Below, in pieces: positions 1 to 9,584 of a DNA stretch of 64,000 bases. The stretch is from Choanephora cucurbitarum (Eukaryota > Mucoromycota > Mucoromycetes > Mucorales > Choanephoraceae). The notes below the pieces were generated by a model. It was not told the origin of the DNA and ran no database searches. It was given only the letters and a program-made list of their open reading frames with translations. Both the position numbers and the translations under genes were made by a program. The stretch lies in assembly GCA_025331435.1 (NCBI GenBank), contig JAIWNI010000001.1, forward strand, positions 124,001-188,000, given 5' to 3'. Each line of letters starts with the position of its first letter. Within the stretch, counting starts at the first letter, position 1.

Positions 1-568
1 CCAGGAGTGATCAAGGGCTTCATTTGAGGCCAGATTTCCTTTTGATAGGCATCGGACAAGAGGTTCATGACAACAGTACCCTTGTCGACAGCATCCAAGA
101 CAGGGAACAAGTTCTTGCCGGGAACCCATCCTTCTTCAATAGCTTGTTGGTAAGTCTTACCTTCACGTTGACCAATGATGACATTGACACCATTGTCGCG
201 CAAATTCAAGGCTTGACCACGACCTTGAGGACCATAACCCAAGACAGCGATGGTATCATCCTTGAAGGTCTCGAGCAACTTTTCCTTGGGGACATCAGCG
301 CGTTCATAGACAGTTTCTTTAGTACCACCAAAATCAAGAGTCTTCATACCACGTACTTGAGTGTTGATCTATTTAAAGACAATAGGGTTCATATTTTTGA
401 AAGAGAAATTTGAGTGAAGCATGTCGAATAACTTACAGAAGATTTGACAGCAGTATGTCTGATGTTGTTAGCCAAGACAGACATAGGTCTGGCAACAGCA
501 AAAGCAGCAGTAGCAGGACGAGAGCGAATAGATGCACGAGCGGCAGCGATGAAAGTGCGGGAAGCCAT
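1..568 (-). CDS. ILV5: Ketol-acid reductoisomerase, mitochondrial (N-terminal part)
   Basis: This enzyme makes 2,3-dihydroxy-isovalerate (or the methylvalerate) from acetolactate or acetohydroxybutyrate with NADPH, in valine, leucine and isoleucine synthesis in the mitochondrial matrix. Exon 1 (568-437) encodes 44 residues rich in Arg, Ala and Ser, as expected of a transit peptide. A 68-nt intron (436-369, GTAAGT...TAG) follows, and exon 2 runs off the window at base 1. After the junction the protein reads INTQVRGMKTLDFGGTKE. It then has the NADPH-binding Rossmann motif VLGYGPQGRGQALNLRDNG, followed by IIGQREGKTYQQAIEEGW and VMNLLSDAYQKEIWP. These are family hallmarks. The start is the only ATG that gives the transit peptide directly. 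The catalytic C-terminal domain lies outside the window. Confidence 0.96.
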
Positions 569-1537
569 GATGAAAATAAAGAAAAGTATGAAATAGAAGA
601 AAAAGAAAAAACTTGCTTCTACTTTATATGCATCAACAAAAAAGGCTTCTAAACAAATAAAGTCGGAGAATGTTTGTGTTGCCCAATCACTGATAAAGAT
701 AAGAAATCTGATCAATGCATTTGTTTTATCTTTCTTTGCTCTGATTGGTGTGAGTCATTACTTGTAAAACTAGTCATCACCAAACATATGCTTTATAGCT
801 TATTTCGAGCTATGGTTGGAGCAGGCTAGTCGTGATTCATTCTTGTGCTATACCATTTGAGCTTCTTCATTATTACTAGTATTGTTTTTCTCATACATGT
901 ACAAGTGGACCTTATTTACATGCTTTGAATAGAACACAGTAGCCGCTTAAAGTAATGAGACAAAAGTGTTTGACACTTCAGTTGAATGCTTCCTCTCTCT
1001 CTCCACTTCTTTGAGTATATTTGTGCCACTTGTTTTTCGTTGATTGCTCGTCACATTCGACTTAATGTACTGAAGATACACCCAATAGAATTCAGTTTTT
1101 GGTTCTAATGCATATATAGTATTTATCTTGTTTTGGTTATATCAAAGTATGAGTGAGAAGAGAGTTTCTTGTTCAGACCAAGCTAAAAAAAAAAAAGATA
1201 GTCCAAGTAAACAGAATCTTACATTTCACAAACTTGTTGTTGTGGAAGATTACTATCAGCAAATGATAGTTCATGGCATGAAGGCAGTTCAAATGTCTCA
1301 TGAAGCTTCTATTAGTATGCACATAAACTCAGATAGCTCTAGTTTGGTTAGCAAGTCAATTTGCCTTCAAGTAGTCAGCAGTAAAAGATGATACAAAAGG
1401 TCAAGCTTAACAAAGTGCATTTATATCTATAATTAAAGAGCGTGTATCTTCCTTTTCTCTGTGAATGAAAAAGAAGCAAAATAAAGAAAGAGCATATTAC
1501 ATGTATAAAGGAATATGGGTTTTTGAGAAAAGTATCA
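569..1537. other. Intergenic: ILV5 5' flank and ERT1-like gene 3' flank
   Basis: No supported gene is seen here. The first ~150 bases are AT- and A/G-rich and should hold the ILV5 promoter, which is read leftward. An 87-codon plus-strand frame at 1128-1391 has low-complexity composition and no recognisable motif, so I do not call it. Confidence 0.5.
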
Positions 1538-3361
1538 TTACTGTAACTGTATCGGTAAGAAGTTACCTACAATAACCGTCTATGACAAAGAACACAGATA
1601 AGTCAAGTATTCATAATGCATGCAATCTGAAATACTTACTGGGATGTTATATTTATCACGTCTAATAGTAAATGAAAAGCAGCAAGAAATAACGCTTGTG
1701 TTTTCAGGATTAGGACTTCTTAGTAAGCATGAAGTCAAGACAGCCTTTTGTCCTGGGTCAAAAGCAATATTACCATATTTCTATCAAACAGATGGCAAAA
1801 TTATTTTCTCTCTTTCTCTTGTTGCATTAGCTTTAGAGTCTTACCTCCCAATAGTTGACAGCAGATTCTTCTGCCATCAGTTCATAGATACACAAGCGTC
1901 CTTCTCGCAAGTTTTCAATTGGTACATTAACCAACGCAGCAAATTCTTTGTTGCCTTTGTAGATTTCACCTGTACGACGCCATAAACAAGCAGGTATACC
2001 CATTGAGCTAAATACGCGATCATAATCCTGTTGTTGAATGTATACACATTTGATTAATTACAGCTGAAATGATAAGATCGCTCCATCTGTCTACAAACAT
2101 ACCAGTAATAAACGTTCAAATGCCTCTTCAACCAAGATCAGATCGATATCTGTTAATGACTGAGCAACTGAACGGAATGCAGGACGAAAGGTACCCATGA
2201 CATTCAAAATGCGCTGTCTACTTGATGCTGACATACTAAACCAAAAAAAAAAAATACATAAATGGCTGTCTGTTGGCATTCGTTTCTTTCACTTACTTAT
2301 TGTCCATGTATTTCTGTAATCGAGCATAACCGTTGACATAATTGTAGGGTTTCAAAAAGCCAGCCTCATATTTTGCATTGATCACTTCAGTCAAACGGTC
2401 TTCTAGCTTACCATCTGATGGATCAGCAGCTGTCAAAAAGAATCTCTCGGTAGTGTTTACTGCCGTGTTATTATTGTTATTGTTGTATAATCCTCTTTGG
2501 GTATTGTTATCATTGGTAGTGGTGTTGTTGAATGTTGTAGGCCCAGTTGGAGTTGCAGCAGCTGCAGCAGCTGCAGAACCGAGTGAATCCAGAAAATCAC
2601 TGATGACAGAAATCTCATTACCCATCTGTTCGCTGGCGAAAGTGAGCTGTCCTGCGCCCATTTGGCCATAAAATTGAAGTGGTAATCCACCTGCTGTACT
2701 ACTTGATCCAGATGAAGCTAATTCAGGTTACTGCAAATTAGTATCTATACATAGACTGAGATTAATAGAATGACCTACCATTAGCCACAGTTGATAGATG
2801 AGGATAATTGCCTCCATTCAAACCTTGCTGTATCAGATTATCTTGTCGGCCATGTAACTGATGGTGATGTTGTTGTTGTTGTTGTTGTTGCTGTTGTTGT
2901 TGTTGCTGCTGCTGCTGTTGTTGTTGTTGTTGTTGTTGCTGTTGTTGATGTTGTTGTGCAGAATTAGCTGGCTGTTTCACTTCATCATGGCATAAATGAC
3001 CAATGCTACGTTTAATGCAGCGCTGACAAGGTCGACCTATTCATATTCTTCTTTTATCAATCGAATGCAATGACCAGTCATTCGATTTATACTTGCCTTC
3101 ATCACATGTCATATGTGAGCGTCTACAGTAAACGCAAGCTGTAAATCAAGGGGAAAATAAAAATAAAATGGACGATGATAACGTGAGTCATAAATCAAAA
3201 AGCACACGCCTCTTACTATTTCTTTCGTTACCATGCGTTACTTTTCTTCGCTTAGGCCCTGTTCGCTTCTTCTTGTTGTCCTGGCCTTGTTGGTTAGTGT
3301 TATCCTCGGCTGAATCTTGTTGGTCAGTTGTGGGTGTAGTTGAGTTTTGTTGTTCAGGCAT
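1538..3361 (-). CDS. Zn2Cys6 transcription factor of the ERT1/RDS2 (gluconeogenesis regulator) type
   Basis: This is a DNA-binding regulator of the family that activates gluconeogenic genes in ascomycetes; that role here is inferred from family. The protein begins MPEQQNSTTPTTDQQ and has a basic stretch KKKRTGPKRRK. The binuclear zinc cluster follows: CVYCRRSHMTC, then GRPCQRCIKRSIGHLC. It then carries a long polyGln run encoded by CAG/CAA (about 2870-2950), a Gln/Asn-rich linker, and a PAS-like C-terminal domain (FSSMGIPACLWRRTGEIYKG ... ENLREGRLCIYELMAEES). The end is VIVGNFLPIQLQ. There are about eight exons. Exons 1-4 are 3361-3217, 3138-3097, 3036-2779 and 2717-2297, and their phases agree. 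Intron 2 (3096-3037) needs a GC donor (GCAAGT). The exon 1 donor could lie 7 nt further downstream. Confidence 0.9.
2868..2956 (-). repeat. CAG/CAA trinucleotide run (polyGln)
   Basis: On the plus strand this is an imperfect (TTG/CTG)n tract. Read on the minus strand it encodes about 25 consecutive glutamines flanked by His-rich residues, inside the ERT1-like regulator. CAA and CAG codons are mixed, which limits slippage. Length variation between strains would be expected. Confidence 0.9.
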
Positions 3362-3720
3362 TATTCTAAAATACTATAGTATGCTATTGACTTAAAATTT
3401 CTTTTATGACCAAGTCATATCCAGTTCTTTGTAAATTAGGCCTGCTTGTCTTACTTCTCAAACGAATAAGTAGAATGTGTAAAGAAGTATTTATTAGCTT
3501 TCTTTTGGAAGGGATGAGTAAGAGTAACAGAGAGAGAGAGAGAAAAAAGAAAAAGTTGAAAGGGAATCAAGTAGAATTCGAACTCCGTTATGTTTTGAAA
3601 TAAATGACTAAGGTTGTCGTGCTGATTTTATGCAAAGGTGAATGACTTAGCAAACAAAAGATCAACACTAGGATAAGATTCAAGAAATTGTAAAAAAAAA
3701 AAAATAAAGAGATCAAACTG
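3362..3720. other. Intergenic: 5' flank of the ERT1-like gene
   Basis: This AT-rich stretch has a GA-rich patch near 3528-3565 and an A-run near 3692. No gene is seen. Plus-strand frames here lack any recognisable motif. Confidence 0.5.
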
Positions 3721-3724
3721 ATTG

Positions 3725-4137
3725 CTGTCTTTGAAGAAGAGAGGCAGAGGTATCATCAAAATTATTGATATCTGTAGCTCATCTCTTCCGTCCATCTTCC
3801 ATTTGCTTAAAACATATCAAATTTGTTCTTGCTCAGTTTCTGCTGATGAATACTTCCGAATAGGCTGTATACTTCTAAGGTGATTGGAAAGGCAGATACC
3901 TTCAGCTTCTTCGATGTCCTAGCTGTCCCTGCCATAGAAGTATACAGCCTATTTGGAAGTATTCATCAGCAGAAGCTGGTTCAATCAAGGAGAGAAGTAG
4001 AAATAAACGAATTTCTCCAATGCGGTCTGGCATTATCCAGGCAACAACAAGAACTAACACAGTCTTTGTTCACTTCCCCAATATGCTTGCCATTACTGGT
4101 GAAAGAATCGCACGAAAAGTTTGAGGGCCAAAAATAA
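3725..4137 (+). pseudogene. Degenerate coding relic, family X copy 1
   Basis: This stretch aligns by eye, base for base in several blocks, with 59775-60195. The shared blocks include CTTTGAAGAA..., CAAAT...TTGCTC...TGCTG...AATACTT and a C-terminal stretch that translates QQELTQSLFTSPIC here and QEQEMTQSWLDSTMC there. The frame is broken by stops. The putative ancestral protein begins near VFEEK and has Cys/His motifs better kept in copy 2. Its function is unknown to me. The repeated occurrence and decay suggest a mobile-element gene. A 38-bp inverted repeat lies inside it. Confidence 0.5.
3838..3974. repeat. Long near-perfect inverted repeat (about 38-bp arms)
   Basis: The left arm 3839-3876 (TCTGCTGATGAATACTTC...) is the reverse complement of the right arm 3936-3973, with one mismatch. 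The arms are separated by 59 bp. Transcribed RNA would form a strong hairpin. The left arm aligns with the second copy of the relic family at 59.87 kb, so the right arm is probably an inverted duplication that arose inside the relic. Confidence 0.85.
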
Positions 4138-4270
4138 ATCATTTGATTTAAAAGGCATGACTAATTATATATTACAATACTTGCTTCGTCATCTATCTTC
4201 CTAATTATGAAGCAAGAGATATCATAATTGATCTTATATGCTTTCAAGTCTTTGGTTTTTCTGTTAGCGA

Positions 4271-4515
4271 CTACCTTTGTCTCTCGAAAGCTATTGAGGT
4301 TTTCAAGTCGTCTTGAGAGTAACCTACAAAAACAACTTCTGTCAACAAATACAGCATGTGATCAACTCGTAAGTCTCTACTACGACACAGATGAAATGAT
4401 TTGAATTGATTATGATACAATCCAATGTATTGGAGCCAGCAATTGCCCTGTAAATATTTCAAATGAAGTTATAGTGACAAGTAGGCTTTACGTGTTGTAC
4501 AGTCTCATCGCTCAT
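4271..4515 (-). CDS. Possible small two-exon gene (66 aa), unrecognised
   Basis: A 24-nt exon (4515-4492, MSDETVQH) is followed by a 44-nt intron with a GTAAAG donor and TTTACAG acceptor. It joins in frame to 4447-4271 (GNCWLQYIGLYHNQFK ... FERQR, stop). The result is 66 residues with no motif I recognise. It sits between two degenerate repeats, so it may be a chance frame or another relic. Support is limited to the clean splice sites and the open frame. Confidence 0.25.
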
Positions 4516-4589
4516 GATGAATTTACTTGTAATGTTTGTGCCTGGCCTTAGCTCTAAAGGTAGATATAAATTGTTCTGATCGCTGTCTA

Positions 4590-5822
4590 TCATGACAGTA
4601 CATTGCTGCAAGCTTCACTCATCTTAGCAGGGAGTGTATCCTTCTTGAGAATACATTCCCTTTTAACGATGTTCTTGACAACTAACCAAAATTGTTCAAT
4701 CGGATTGAGTTCAGGAAAGTAAGGTAGAAGATAGATAAATCAATACCGGTGAGACTCTATAGCAACCTTGGTTAATTTAGATGTGTTGTCCTTCAACAAG
4801 TAATGGCTCTTCATCTTAGGATATTTATTCATCTCCTCGAGAATATCGTCGATAAATCTCAGGTAATGGTTGGTTATGGTGCCCTTTTTGCACTTTAGCT
4901 CCTCCTGCTAGCTTCTACTTTTTTTTTGAAGGGCTAATAGGTTTTCTCAAACAAATCTTGATCAAACCTTTGTTTGATACAGCACCCAGGATCGAGATGG
5001 AGTTTGCTCTTGCCGTAACTACCTTGACAGTAGCTGGCTCTCCCTTCGTAAGCCCATCCCTGAGTTCTTCTCAGATTTGCATTAAACTGCCTCATTAATG
5101 AAAATGCAGTTGCTCATGTAATCTACGCTCATATTCTTTATCTTTTCCACCCATTTCTTTTTCGTCTAAATCCTTTCTGCAGCGCTTCACTCTAAAGGCT
5201 CCAGTTGTACTTTCTTCAAACTCAAAATTCAAAAATTACTCAAGTAGCGATACAATGTATGCTTCGAAAGCGATGAGTCTTCAAAAGTACTAGTCAATCA
5301 ATCAAGCAGCTGCCCAGCTTTGACAGTTGGATATATGTAATAAAAATCTGTAACAGCGTTCTTCGTTGCCTCTGCTAATTCGCCTTCTGCTTCGATCATT
5401 CTTGGACGACCAATAGTTTTGAACAAAGAGTCTGGAACTTTCTTCCGGGTACCATGCCACCATCTTAAACTTCTCGGTTTGAGATCCAAGTTTGAAGCGA
5501 TTGCTCTAGCGCAATTCTTCGGGAGTATATCAAAAAGATGAACAGCTTGTGCCTTAACTTCATTACTGGCTCATTTGTTCTTGATGATGTTACTTTTTTT
5601 CATTTTTTTTTTTTTTTTTGCTTTTAGTAGCTTTATGTTCCAAATGGTTGTATCTTGATCGAGTTCCATAATCACTTTCTCTCTAGCTTCCATATAAGCA
5701 CTATAGCATGCAAGTTCCTCTGACTTGTACGGATCTTCATCATAAGTGTTATCCATTGGGTCATTTCCGTTTTCATTTATGATGTTTCCCTGTCCATCCT
5801 CAAAATAAAACGAGTAGCTCAT
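4590..5822 (-). pseudogene. Degenerate Tc1/mariner (IS630-like) DDE transposase
   Basis: Reading leftward, the N-terminal region (MSYSFYFEDGQGNIINENGN ... KSEELACYSAYMEAREKV) is followed by a helix-turn-helix-like part (NEVKAQAVHLFDILPKNCAR, LDLKPRSLRWWHG). The DDE core comes next: CIFINEA where the first catalytic Asp is expected, then ANLRRTQGWAYEGEPA, then ISILGAVSNKG, then YLLKDNTSK for the second Asp. It ends at YLLPYFPELNPIEQFW, which holds the third acidic residue. Several stops and frame changes break the gene, and the first Asp reads Asn. I could not find terminal inverted repeats. It is a dead copy. Confidence 0.85.
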
Positions 5823-6136
5823 TATAAGTGTACTTCAAGAGAAAAAAAAAAGTGTGACAACTTAAATTTTAGATGTGCGACATCATTTTTGGGAAAGGTG
5901 TACTTAAAACGAACATTGGAGATAGAATCATCATATTCACTTTTTTCTTTCTTTCTATTTTTTCTTCTATTAGCACCATAATCTGCTTACTGCTCTCACA
6001 TCAAGCAATAGCTGTTATTATCTTCAACAAAAAGCAGCAAACAACCCACTGAAATCCATCGAGAAAGAAAAACAATACAAAAGCAAAAACAAAGAGTTCA
6101 TAACCGTCTTGATTCGAGACAAACGAAAGAAAATCT
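5823..6136. promoter_or_regulatory. 5' flank of the CSC1-like gene
   Basis: This 314-bp stretch separates the dead transposase from the CSC1-like start. It contains T/C-rich tracts (about 5938-5970) and then an A-rich leader directly before the ATG, as is common for genes in this window. I recognise no specific factor site. Confidence 0.4.
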
Positions 6137-9100
6137 ATGGATGATACAGATAATTTCTTTCAAACACAACAAAAGATCGAAGATAAAACCAATCTTATTG
6201 CATTAACATCTCAGATCAGTGTAAACCTGGGTGTAACAATTATCATTCTACTTTTATTCAACTGGCTAAGACCGAGATTTACTGAAATTTATGCTCCAAA
6301 AACGATTCAGACTAAAGACGAGCAAGTGTTTTTTCTCATTTTTGAACTAGCAATCAGTCTAATTCTTTTTCTTTCGGCTTTTTTTTAGTATGCCAAAACC
6401 TGATAAATTAGGCACAGGCTGGCTGGATTGGATCAAACCCATCATCAGAACTAAAGATGAAGCTTTACTGGAAATTATTGGATTCGATGCTTATATCTTT
6501 ATTTATTTTCTCAGATTATTACGAGAACTCATCTTAATAATGACAGCTGTTTCTTTAGTTGTATTTGTTCCAATCAATATTGTAGCAGGATATGATGCAG
6601 GGTATGGAAGCTTGATCTTTGACATGTATAGACCTTATTGATTTTTTTCTTAGCAATTGGCCACCTAACGTGGGTCTTGATTTCGTGTCAATTGCAACTA
6701 TGAATTATCAGTTTGGTAAACAGAGTCATTCTGCCAATGATCGCTGGTATCTGTCACCAACCGTTGCTACATGGGCTTTCACCACAATCACATTGATTCA
6801 ATTGATAAGAGCATCAGAGAAGTTTGTTAAGATGCGCAACCAGTACATCTACAACTGTCAAGAAAAACGGCACTGTGAAAGCATCATACCACCACGTCAA
6901 GCAGAGAGAGAAAGACAAGACGAGCTGTTGTCAAGGACACTAATGGTTCACTTTGATTATGAAGAGCCAAGGCCTTATCAAAGTTTTAAAGGACAATCTT
7001 ACCAGCTAAATTCTGATCTCGCAATGCAACAATGGATAGACTCGCTTACCTCCATCAATAGTGAACAAGTACTCATAGGAAAATACAATCCAAACATATA
7101 CACTCTTACGCACAAGTATAAACGTACAATCAGTATTTTAGAAAAAAAACTAGAACCGTACTTATGTCAAGTCAAAAAGCAAAGTAAGTTGAATTAGGAA
7201 TCGACATCATATAGAAAACAATACTCATAGTTGCTTCGATTTTCATGCAAAAAAAAAAGAAGATCAGACAAATGCAATGACTGTTAAGCGACCTACTATA
7301 TATCTCAATTGGAAATTGAGGAAAGCAGACGCAATAGATCATTACACTGCAGAAGCACTTTCATTGGCAAATGCCATATATCGAAGTCGAAGTCGACTGA
7401 AAGATTGTAGCTACATTTGGGTTATATATCCTACCTTGTCTTCTGCTGAGGCAGCACTAAGAATGTTTGAACATCAAATCGTAAAAGACAAAACAAAGAA
7501 GCCTGTCAGCAAGATGCGATGTATTCGTGCTACATTTGCCCCTCAATCTGACAATATTATTTGGTCCAACATCAACATCGAGGCTCGTACAACTCAACTC
7601 AAACGTCGATTTGGTTATGCACTATTTTTTTCTGTCGTATTTATTTGGTCTTTACCAGTTGCAATCTTGGCGATCGTTTCGAATTTTATCAACTTTATAC
7701 GTCTCTTTCCCAACTCAAGCAATTGTATCCATAATTTTCAATACAGCGTAGGCTTTCTTCAATCTTATCTGTCACCTTGCCTTTTGGTTGTTTTGCACTT
7801 CAAATTGCCAAGTGTTATGCGTTTTATTTCTCGACAACAGGCTTTCAAAACCAATACTGACGTGGAGCAACAAGTTTTATGGAAACTGTACATGTTTTTT
7901 GTTAGTAACAATTTGATTGTCTTTACGTTGGTCAATATCATGGTTGGAATTACAGGGCAGATTTCTGCTTTAGTCTTGATAGGCTCGTTTCCAAAACAGC
8001 AGTATTCTGATTACCTGATGCAGATTGCCAAAAACATGATAGACGTATCTAATTTTTGGATCAACTTTGTTTGCATAAGGTCAGTGGGTGTTCTAGTGGA
8101 CTTGCTACAACCTCGTTCTCTGTATAGAGCCTGGAGAGATCGAAGAAGAACGACAATAGAATCATCTCCTACACTCTCTGTGGTATCCTCTTCGTCGCAA
8201 GCATTAGCATCTTTGCCACCTTATTTCAATTTTCCTGAAAGCTATAATCGCATCATTTGTTTCTTTTCAACAGCACTTGTATTTTCTGTAGCGACACCTC
8301 TTATCTTGCCGTTTACTCTGATGTATTTTAGTCTTGTAGGAATGACATACAAATACCAATTGATGTATGTCTATGTTACCAAGACCGAAACCAAAGGGCT
8401 TATCTGGCCATTGCTGGTTCGAACTATGGTTGTTTCTCTAATTATCTTCCAAACGATTACTGTCATGATGCTCAGTCTGAAGACGGTGAAGGCTTATTTG
8501 TATTGGCTCATCCCTCTGCCTTTCCTTACTGCCATCATTGGGTTTGCCTATCTAAGACGACTCTCTCACGCCATACACCCAAAGATGGCGCCAAACCAAA
8601 CTCCAACAGCTTTCAAGAGTCATAAATACTACGATGTCGAAACGAACGCCTCCAATGCGGATAATTCTTCATTCAAAAATCACCAACAAAGCAATGCCAA
8701 CATTATGAACTCAGTCCACAAAGATCCTTTCTTATGTGAAGCATTGGTGAAACCTTATGTACCATTTCACTTGAGAGAATTTGTCGAATATGCTTACGCA
8801 CATCATGCGCATAAGGAGAGAATTATAAGACAGTTGTTTACTGACTCAAATCAAAGCTTTACATTAAATCCTATCAAAGGACAATCTACCGAAAATCCAA
8901 AAGTTCTCATACCGTCATCGCCATTGTCGCGTTCGTCGCCCTCAACATCAGATAATGCAATTGCAGCTCAATCAGCTGAAGGAAGAGATGAAGAGCTATT
9001 CATCCTACCCACTTCTCCTTCGCCAGAACAACTCAGCGTTATTTATGGATCTGGAGAATTACTTACAGAGAAACAACCTGATAACGAAAAAATGACCTGT

Positions 9101-9454
9101 CATTGTCCACATCAAACAAAAATGGATATTTGCTCATCATCTCCTATTTATAATGATTTCAATATGGCTTGTATGCATATGTTTCCTGGACAACAGGATG
9201 GACTATCACATGATCCTGAGCCATCAGCACCTACATTGGATGAGATGTTGGATCAAGACTATACAGAAACAACTGAGATGCCATTAGACGAACATACAAG
9301 TCATGCTGTACTAGCAATTTATCAACCTCCACCAACATATGCTGATTCCGTCGTACCACACGCTGATTTAGTTCAACATATAGCTTCTCAACAGCATGTG
9401 CAATTTCAACTACTACAATCACTACCTCAGCAACGGCGAAGGCATTCTACTTGA
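6137..9454 (+). CDS. CSC1/OSCA/TMEM63-family cation channel
   Basis: Members of this family are hyperosmolality- or stretch-gated cation channels, or related lipid scramblases, in the plasma membrane or endomembranes. The protein opens with a membrane segment (VTIIILLLFNWLRPRF). Then come the conserved linker PDKLGTGWLDWIKPI and a second segment (YFLRLLRELILIMTAVSLVV). A cytosolic loop contains LSRTLMVHFDYEE, and KADAIDHYTAEAL precedes the hallmark APQSDNIIWSNI. A many-segment channel core and a long Ser/Pro-rich C-terminal tail complete it. Exons are 6137-6321, 6389-6601, 6654-7183 and then to 9454. Intron 1 needs a GC donor (GCAAGT at 6322). The last intron is either 31 nt (7184-7214, TAG acceptor) or about 77 nt with a weak AAG acceptor. 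Confidence 0.88.
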
Positions 9455-9584
9455 GAGAGTTTATGTACCATATATTTCCTATTGTTTATACAATGATACC
9501 CTTTCCTATAATCTCTTTGCAAAAAATAGGAGAATATATTTCTTTTATTTTTCTTACAAGAAATGAAGCTCTTGCAATGTCTGT

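Noticed and set aside
1128..1391. 87-codon plus-strand frame
   Set aside because: No recognisable motif, low-complexity stretches, no neighbouring exon support.
2868..2956. Short regular repeat considered as a CRISPR-like or satellite array
   Set aside because: It is a simple CAG/CAA run encoding glutamines within a gene, without spacers.
4497..5900. Search for terminal inverted repeats around the dead transposase, starting from TACAGTCTCATCG at about 4496
   Set aside because: No matching reverse complement was found near 5.8-6.0 kb. The sequence instead falls within a possible small exon.
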